Positions 57,277-64,000 of a DNA stretch of 64,000 nucleotides are shown here, in pieces. Both the position numbers and the translations under genes were made by a program. This stretch comes from Sordariomycetes sp. S80-01Y (Eukaryota > Ascomycota > Sordariomycetes), in contig JAXQJY010000025.1 of the NCBI GenBank assembly GCA_037042185.1, positions 1,116,001-1,180,000 on the forward strand, in the 5' to 3' direction. Numbering within the stretch: the first letter of the stretch is position 1; each line of letters opens with the position of its first letter. The notes beneath the pieces are model-generated. The model did not search any database. It had not been told where the DNA came from and saw only the letters and a program-made list of their open reading frames with translations.

Positions 57277-58100
57277 CCTATGAAGAATCAAATGAAACGG
57301 ATCTAGCACGCAGGGCGCTCTGAGCAGTGTCGTTAGTTGACAGTGAGATGGAATGAGTCTTGGATTTGGACGTTGAGGCGCACATGGTTGAGCCATGCGT
57401 TGGCAGGGCAACGGAGCCGCTCCCAGGTACGTGGGGCTGACTAGCTCAACTGGATTACATTGTGTTGACAAAAGGGGTTCGCAACAAACTTCGATAAAGC
57501 ATTGAAAAGCCGTTTCAGGTTAAAAAAAAGAGACTAGATGCTTTGTATCTGGTACGGGGGCTCTGATCCGTTGGAATTTGCGGGCGCGTCCGATCAGATT
57601 GAGGCTACGTGATGAGAAGGCGCAAACAAGCCACCTTGTAATCTCAGAAGCATTTGTTAAGAAGGCACGACTATCTGAAAAGTGTTCACAGAAGCTGCAG
57701 AATGAAAACCCAAAATCAAGGGTTCTGTCTTCGATGGCGAACAATGGCGCCGAATAGTTGCACATGCTCAAGCCTCGTGAAGCGGTCTCCGCTGACGAAA
57801 GAGGGTTTTTGTAGCTTTGTTTCTACATGCGGCCGGACGGGTTGACCTTCCGCGTGTCATTCGATGAGAAGGAAAACCGCATATGTTTACGAAACCCCTC
57901 ATTTCTGTACTATACCAAATTCCCCCGTCTGGCGTTTGCATGCGCACGGTATAGTAGTTGTGCATCGTGGGCTAGAGTCAAGTGTGGACATATCACAGGC
58001 TGACTGGCTGCTCTAGTAGGGCTCAGATTCGACTACAGCCTACGTACCTCATTGCTAGGTTCTACTAAACCCTGGTTGATATTCGCTCGGAATCTCAGTT
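57277..58100. other. Upstream region of haspin, no gene
   Basis: About 820 nt. No frame with protein-like features. A poly-A/T-rich stretch lies near 57515-57530. Confidence 0.4.
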
Positions 58101-58685
58101 CTAGACATGAATGAGCGCCTCTCGAACCCAGTCCCCCGCAACACCAGCACCGAAATAAAGCACCATGATTCCCAGAACAAGCCAGTCTAGCAGGAATATG
58201 TAGCCCAGTAGCGCTAGGAGGAGAAACAGCGACCGCAACATCCCCAGGCGCTCGGCTTCTGGCAGATGCGCAGATTCATAGAGGCAAGCCATCGAGAGGA
58301 TGACGGCCCATATCAGGACAACGTTCCAGATGAAGTTTCCCAGAAGATCTTCGAGCCAAATCTCGCCGCCCATAATCGATTGAATAGGCTGGGGCAACGC
58401 TGTAGGGCTCACGGGCGCGGGCTGTCTACGGTAAAGGTTACGTTGTCGAATTTCAAGTGGGAAGGATCAGCAGATCCGAATGATTTCCACAAAGGCTCTA
58501 AGTAGATACATGGGCGTCCGTGACAACGATGCACATAATGAGCCATGGCTCACATATTGCAGGGGCTCACACGCCATGGTGCAGCAGAGCCAGTCACGGT
58601 CGTAGCGAGGGACGCAGTGACCTTGAAGAGCTTCCGTCGCTTCGTACCGATGACAGAGACGCTCTACTGAGGAGCTGTAGCCCAT
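58101..58685 (-). CDS. Hypothetical small cysteine-containing membrane protein (tentative two exons)
   Basis: I do not recognise it. Tentative exons are 58685-58510 and 58425-58101. The 84-nt intron has a GTATCT donor, a TAAC branch and a CGTAG acceptor, keeps frame and removes a single in-frame TGA, for 166 aa. Exon 1 codes a cysteine-rich stretch (WLCCTMACEPLQYVSHGSLC). Exon 2 codes GGEIWLEDLLGN followed by two clear membrane helices: FIWNVVLIWAVILSMACLY, and SLFLLLALLGYIFLLDWLVL running on through GIMVLYFGAG. A loop rich in charge (ESAHLPEAERLG) separates them. Exon 2 alone from ATG 58373 would give a 90-aa two-helix protein. Hydrophobic pattern and length suggest a real gene; no function can be assigned. 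Confidence 0.4.
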
Positions 58686-59339
58686 TGCGGATATAAACCA
58701 TGGCGAGATAGTCAGATATCCGAGACATTAGACACCGGAGAAGCTATTCGTGACCGTGAAGAGCCTTGTGTTGCACTGTACAGCAAGCGCATCACGAGCA
58801 TCAATGTCAACATTCCCATGAAACAGCTCTGAAGAGAACTCGCGACGTTTCAAGCCAATGGACGACATTTAGAGATAAACCTCGCAGTACGAAGGATCAG
58901 TCTGTCAAACACGCGTCGCTGAAGCAGCTCCTTCGCAGCAATGGCAGAAGGTCTGCTCGCCCCGGCCAGCGTATCCCGCGACAGCGCAATCTGCCGCAAA
59001 GCTATCAAGAACTCCATCTCCCTCTATATGAGATAAGTCTGCTCGAAAGGGACGGGTGGAAGCGCAGAGAAGCACAGCCCAAGACCCTGAGGTCCAGATC
59101 CAGAGTCCCGCAGCCTAACCCCAGCGCCCCCCACACCCAATTGACCAATCCGCATTTTGCCTGCGCCCCATACCTGAGTCGCGGCGATGGTCGCTCTCCT
59201 CATCAAACCTCCGCCGCCAACGCCTCCAATTTTCTGCCTCACGCCTACCTCTCGCCCCCAGGCCTCATCCTCGCCCTGGTTCCCCCTCCTGTCTCTCCTC
59301 TGTCCCCCCCTCAGCGCCCATCGCGTCGAGTCCTTCATC
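58686..59339. other. Upstream region of the CCDC47-type gene
   Basis: About 650 nt. The last 200 nt before the CCDC47-type ATG are extremely C-rich (CCTCATCCTCGCCCTGGTTC region), a strong pyrimidine-rich leader common in highly expressed fungal genes. Frames at 58766-59410 read through this leader and were not kept. Confidence 0.45.
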
Positions 59340-60698
59340 ATGGCCGACTTCATCAAGAACGCCTTTGGCGGCTCGCAGGACCCCCCCGCCGCGAAGCCCG
59401 ACTCTGGTAAGCTCTCTCCGCAGCAGCCTCACTGGCCACGCGACAGTTTCTAGGACAATTGCTAACACGCGGTCATAGACTTCGCCGACTTCGCCGGCGC
59501 TCCTGACCCCGTCCCCGAAGCCGCGCCCGCCGCGACGACCGGTTCCGCCGCCTCCTCGACCGCCGTGCCCTGGACCAAGTGGTACAATGTCCACGAGCGC
59601 CACTCCCTCTCCGAGTTCAAGGGCGAGGGCTTGGTCCTGGCCGTGGGGCTCCTCATCATGATCTTCCACCTCATCGGCGCTCGCATGAACCGCACCAAGG
59701 CCAGGTCCTGGATCCGCGCCCACGCGCCCGCCCTGACCTCCGAGTTCGCCCTCGTCGGCTTCAAGGGCGTGCCCACCATGAACACCGAGACCAAGCCCGA
59801 GGATCTGCTCAAGGAGAAGAGCCTGTTCGAGTTCGCCACGTACGCGTCCGGCAGGCAGAACATCGCGTTTGCCGACTTCAAGCTCACGCTGACCAAGAAG
59901 TTCAACCCCGTGATCAACATGATCGAGTCCGCCGCCGCCTTCTTCTGGGACACTACGTTTGACATGCCGCTTGACACCATGGAGGCCATCATCTACCCCT
60001 TCGACGGCAAGGAGAACCAGACTGTGCCCTCGCTCCCTGGCTCCGCAGAGGTGCGCGCCAAGGATGGCAAGAGCACCTACGATAGCTTCGTCTGGGCCCT
60101 GGTCAACAAGAGCGTCATGCAAAAGGTTCGCGACCAGCGCTACGATGTTTCCTTGACCTCGACCAAGGACCACAACAAGCTCCCCAACTGGGTCACCATC
60201 ATGTCCGAGTCCGCCGAGATCACCGACGCCTTGCTCACCCCCGAGCTCATCGCCGCCGTGACCGCCGCCGGCGAGAACTTCGACTACCTCATCGTCACCG
60301 ACCAGCCCACCGACAAGCCCAAGACCCTCGACGAGTCCGCCCCCAGCAAGCGCATCCTCCTCAAGTACCGCCTCCCCTCGGGCAACGACTACTCGACCCT
60401 CACCGGCCTGTTCGCCTACTACTTGCGCCTCCCCGACTTGCTCGTCGAGAACGCCCACTTCCGCCCCAACGTCCTCAACAAGGTCAAGGCCACGCGCGAT
60501 CTCATGACCAAGGAGCTCCGCAAGGCCGCCGAGGAAGAGAAGAACGCCGAGCGCGCCGAGGAGCGCGAGAAGCAGAAGAAGGCCAAGCGTGACGCCGACC
60601 TCGCCGGGCTCGACGCCAAGGCGCAGAAGAAGTACCTCGAGAAGGAGAAGGAGAAGGAGATGCGCAAGAGCCAGAAGAAGCAGAGCGTACGCGGTTAG
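59340..60698 (+). CDS. CCDC47/DUF1682 ER membrane protein, two exons
   Basis: The animal homologue CCDC47 is part of the PAT complex, which helps insert and fold multi-pass proteins at the ER translocon. Exons are 59340-59406 and 59479-60698. The 72-nt intron (GTAAGC...TCATAG) keeps frame (DS|DFADFAGAPDP), for 428 aa. The N-terminus is acidic and alanine/proline-rich, then WYNVHERHSLSEFKGEGLVL leads into one membrane helix (LAVGLLIMIFHLIG). The conserved domain includes EFALVGFKGVPTMNTETKPE, EFATYASGRQNIAFADFKL and FFWDTTFDMPLDTMEAIIY. The last 60 residues are a lysine/glutamate coiled coil (REKQKKAKRDADLAGLDAK). Very strong GC-biased codon use leaves a 502-codon antisense frame over the gene, which is an artefact. 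It is convergent with the catalase gene, 187 nt apart. Confidence 0.92.
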
Positions 60699-60885
60699 GC
60701 GGCACGTTGATAAGGGGTGCGCCGCCTGCTTGTGTATTACGGATTGTGAGACTATGCGCCATTTGTGGGACAAAAGGGGGGAGTGGCCGTCGGGGGAGCG
60801 TGGATGTATTAGTGTAATATCTAACCCCGTTTTCTATACTACTTTAATATGGAAGAAATCACTCCAGGCCGGGGCCTCGCGCCGA

Positions 60886-63157
60886 TCACTCGTCAATCGC
60901 AAACCGATCGGTGAACTTGAACGTCGCCAACCCATCCTTGAAATCCTCCATGATGGCGTTCACGCCCTCCGCAGTGTACACGCCCGGCCCGTCGAGCACG
61001 TCGGCCGCATTCTTGACGGAGCTGGCGCCGCCGAGGAAGCCCAGGGGCTTGCCCCAGTTGTACGCGTCGGCGACGATCTGCGCCGGTCGCCGGGGCGGGA
61101 AGAGCGCGTTCTTGGAGGTGGCGTTGAAGAGGGATTCGGCGCCGTCGGTCACGATGATGCCGTCGAAGGCGATAGCTTCGGAAGCGGCGTAGACTTGGTC
61201 GACGCCTTCACCCAGGGTCTCGGCGACGATGGCTGCGTTGACTTTCTCCTCGGCGAAGGCCTCCTTGAGGGCGGTGGCCTGCTCCAAGGAATCCTTTGTC
61301 GCGAGGATACCGACGTTGAGGGTAGCAATGGTGGGCAGCTTGTTGCCGAAGATGCTAAGACCAGCAGTCGTGTTGTCGTGGTAGTAAGTAGGGTCAGCCT
61401 CGGGAGCCTCGACGCCGATGGCGGAGCCAACCCGGACCGCAATGTCGTGGCTGATCTTGTTGAGCTGCTTGAGGATATTCTCCTGGATCTGAGGAGAGAC
61501 CTGGGACGTCTCGAAGCGGATGGCGTCGATGAGGAACTGCTGCTCAACCTCGGACAGGGAGTTGAAGAACAGACGGGGCTGAGACCAGTGATCCGCGAAG
61601 GACTGGGGTCGCTTGCGGATCAGATTGCCATCGGCCTTGCGGTTGGGAGCGGTGAAAAACCCGCGGCCCTTTTCTTGGTTAGCTTGCTGGGGGTAGCCCT
61701 TGTTCAGGGTGTTGGGCGAGTCTGAGCCGTTAGCGATGGACAATCGTCGAAGCGGTACGAGAAGGCTTACAGGCAGCAGTGTTCTTGTGGATCAAGTTCT
61801 GACCAGCACCGTCGCGGTTGTTGTTGTGAATGGGCACGACAGGACGGTTGATGGGCAGCTGCTCAAAGTTGGGACCGCCGTGGCGGTTGAGCTGCGTGTC
61901 GAGGTACGAGAAGATGCGGCCCTGCAGCAGAGGGTCCTCGGTGAAGTCGACGCCGCGAACGATGTGGCCGGGCTGGAACATGATCTGCTCAACCTCGGCG
62001 AAGTAGTTGACAGGGTTGGCGTTGAGCTTGAGGACACCGAGCGGCTGCAGAGGGGCGATCTCCTCGGGAATAATCTTGGTGGGGTCGAGGACGTCGAAGT
62101 CGAAGCCGGCTGCTTCCTCTTCGTCGACGACCTGAACGTTGAGCTCCCACTCGGGGAAGTTGCCAGAGTCGATGGCGTTCCACAGATCTTGACGGTGGAA
62201 GTCCGGGTTCTTGCCAGCGGCGTGAAGGGCCTCATCCCAGACCAAGCTAGCCTTGCCTTGCTTGGTCTTGAAGTGCCACTTGACGAGCTTCGATTCACCC
62301 TTGTCGGTGACGAGGCGGTAGGTGTGCACACCAAAGCCATCCTAGAGCGGTCAGTCGTACATCAGCATGTAAGCTGACGAATGTACTCACCATGTGACGA
62401 TAACTCCTGGGAATACCGTAACCAGCCATGGCCCAGAAGAGCGTGTGGAGGGTCGTCGTCTGCTGACCGAAGAAGTCCCACGCCGTGTCGTGCGCGCTGG
62501 CAGCTTGGGGCATCTCGCTGTCAGGCTCGGGCTTGACGGAGTGGATCAGGTCTGGGAACTGGATGGCGGACTGGATGAAGAAGACTGGGATGTTGTTCCC
62601 GACGATGTCAAAGTTGCCCTCATCGGTATAGAAGCGAACGGCGAAGCCATGGACATCACGGACAGTGTCGGCACTACCCCGCGAGCCAGCGACGGTCGAG
62701 AAGCGGATGAAGAGGGGCGTCTCCTTGCCCTCCTCGGCGAGGAACGACGCGCCAGTGATGTTGGAATAGTCGCCATAGCTGGTGAAGGTGCCGTGAGCAC
62801 CAGCACCGCGGGCATGGACAGCTCGTTCAGGGACCTATATCCTTCAGCGAAATGTTCAGCTTCGGTCGGTGCGGTACATACCCTCTCGTGATCAAAGTGT
62901 GTAATCTTCTGACGGAAGATGAAGTCCTCGAGGAGGGTCGGGCCGCGCTCACCAGCCGTCAAAACTTCCTGGTCCTCAATGGGGCCGCCGACGTCCGATG
63001 TGAGGAAGCCCTCGGAGTCGTCGACCTCGAACTCAGACAGGTGCTCACGGCCAAGGCCCTCGGCCTGTCTGGCAATGTTCCCGATGTTGGCGTAGGGACA
63101 TTGCGCCTGGACGAAGCCCAGCAGGCCGATGGAGGCCAGAAGTGCGGAGCGAACCAT
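60886..63157 (-). CDS. Secreted large-subunit catalase (CAT-3/CatB type), four exons
   Basis: A heme catalase that breaks hydrogen peroxide into water and oxygen, predicted secreted. Exons are 63157-62882, 62834-62391, 62341-61771 and 61721-60886. Introns of 47-49 nt (GTATGT, GTGAGT, GTAAGC donors) all keep frame, for 708 aa. A signal peptide [18 protein letters not shown] is followed by QCPYANIG. The catalytic histidine is in [14 protein letters not shown], formed just after the first splice junction. The asparagine is in [12 protein letters not shown] and the heme tyrosine in [13 protein letters not shown]. The extra C-terminal flavodoxin/GATase1-like domain of large catalases is present ([32 protein letters not shown]). 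Length, signal and domain order match CAT-3/CatB. It lies opposite a TATA-containing upstream region. Confidence 0.95.
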
Positions 63158-64000
63158 TGCGGGCCAGATGATCTTCGGGAATGTTGGGTTGACAAGATCC
63201 TGAAACGCGGCAGCCGGAAGGTGAGATGAGATTTGGGTATCCGCGTCTTGTGTACCAGGCTGAGCCGACAAGGCCGGTCCGGCGATGGCGGCGAGGGCTG
63301 AGATATATACACGATGAAAATGCCCGGCTCCACCAGCAGAGAGCTCTCGAGAGACAAGCTATTGCAAAGCAGTGGAGCTCAAGCGTGATAGTTGGACCCC
63401 TGGATGAGGACCTGTGCTGACCCGCGCCTTCATTGGCGTTACCCTCTACACGGCTGATGCCACATGGGAGGGACCATAAAGGCGACCCTCCCGTGTAACA
63501 GGAATGGAATCACAGCTGCGGCAACCTTGATTCGACCGACAGTACCTCATCGGACCACAATTCATCTCCGCAGATACATGACGGGCTGTTGGGGGGGCAC
63601 TGAGGGCGATGCATGAAGGCCGTGTTGGTGACGGGCCCGAGAATCGTCAGCCCAGGCACTAGGAGCTGCGGGCGTCGGTCTAGAGAAGGAGGGACAAGCC
63701 GCAACAAGAGCCGACCTTGGACGGGAAACAGGAAACATGTTAAGCTAGCATCAATTGGAGGTAATGGTCCGGCACCAGGTCAAAGGCTCACAGAAACCGA
63801 AGTGGACTGCCGGCACTGGGGGCGAGGGATCCACGGTTCTAACTCCACAGACGTTCCTGGTTGATGCTGGAATCGACCCCAAATCGGGGGTTCGGTATCT
63901 GGGGGGGTGGCGTTTGGAATCAATCCAAATGTCCATCAATGACGGCCGAGGTCGGTGCAAGGGTCTCATCCCACCGCCATTCGCTGGTGTGCGTAGCATC
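63158..64000. other. Catalase promoter and right-hand flank
   Basis: About 840 nt upstream of the catalase start. TATATAT lies at about 63301-63308. Further right there is no gene-like frame, and the window ends in non-coding DNA. Confidence 0.4.
63301..63308 (-). promoter_or_regulatory. TATA-like element upstream of the secreted catalase
   Basis: On the minus strand, TGTATATATC lies about 145 nt before the catalase ATG, consistent with a regulated TATA promoter. It is assigned by position and sequence only. Confidence 0.5.

Noticed and set aside
59265-60773. 502-codon antisense open frame covering the CCDC47-type gene
   Set aside because: It is a by-product of strongly GC-biased third positions in the plus-strand gene. 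The translation is valine/leucine/glycine-rich low complexity with no family features, while the plus-strand product is clearly conserved.
60589-61725. Long plus-strand frame across the catalase 3' half
   Set aside because: It is antisense to well-supported catalase exons and shows the same GC-bias artefact.
1-64000. tRNA, rRNA, CRISPR, transposon or virus-derived elements
   Set aside because: I looked for B-box-like GGTTCGANTC sequences, array-like direct repeats, terminal repeats, and reverse-transcriptase, integrase or transposase motifs. None was convincing.

Overview
This window is nuclear DNA of a filamentous ascomycete (Pezizomycotina), most likely a Sordariomycete. The genes are split by short introns, mostly 45-84 nt, with GTAAGT/GTATGT/GTACGT-type donors. 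Third codon positions are GC-rich, and several proteins belong to families found in or typical of filamentous fungi (ERMES subunit MDM34, PEX26, COQ11, a large-subunit secreted catalase, DUF6536 and DUF3176 proteins). The class call rests on remembered protein similarity, not on a search. I see no rRNA, tRNA, CRISPR, prophage or recognisable transposable element.

Layout, left to right: equilibrative nucleoside transporter (+); inositol-pentakisphosphate 2-kinase IPK1 (-); 3.2 kb without a gene; MDM34 (+), with an unusually long intron; YEATS protein YAF9 (-); Fe-S/cytosolic assembly factor DRE2 (-); COQ11 (+) tail-to-tail with splicing factor SYF2 (-); an unrecognised mitochondrial-type protein (+) tail-to-tail with a GH36 raffinose-synthase/alpha-galactosidase-like enzyme (-). 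A gene-poor stretch follows (about 21.8-33.7 kb) with a DAL5-type MFS permease (+), a DUF6536 membrane protein (-) and a divergently placed DUF3176 membrane protein (+) whose reading frame looks broken. Next come an ECL1/2/3-type zinc-binding longevity factor (-), a 3.6 kb gene-free interval with simple repeats, the P4-ATPase flippase DRS2 (-), an epoxide hydrolase (-), an MFS sugar/polyol transporter (-), a 2.5 kb gene-free interval, a pinin-domain protein (-), SF3b subunit RDS3/PHF5 (+), peroxin PEX26 (-), haspin kinase (-), a small orphan membrane protein (-), the CCDC47/DUF1682 ER protein (+) and a secreted large-subunit catalase (-).

Most genes are single-copy housekeeping functions: splicing (SYF2, RDS3, pinin), organelle biogenesis (MDM34, COQ11, PEX26, DRE2), membrane lipid asymmetry and signalling (DRS2, IPK1) and chromatin/mitosis (YAF9, haspin). 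They do not form one pathway or a secondary-metabolite cluster. The accessory part is 21.8-33.7 kb, where the most interesting item is the head-to-head pair of large, uncharacterised multi-pass membrane proteins (DUF6536 and DUF3176). Gene models were built by reading splice signals by eye. They keep frame across every junction except in the DUF3176 gene.
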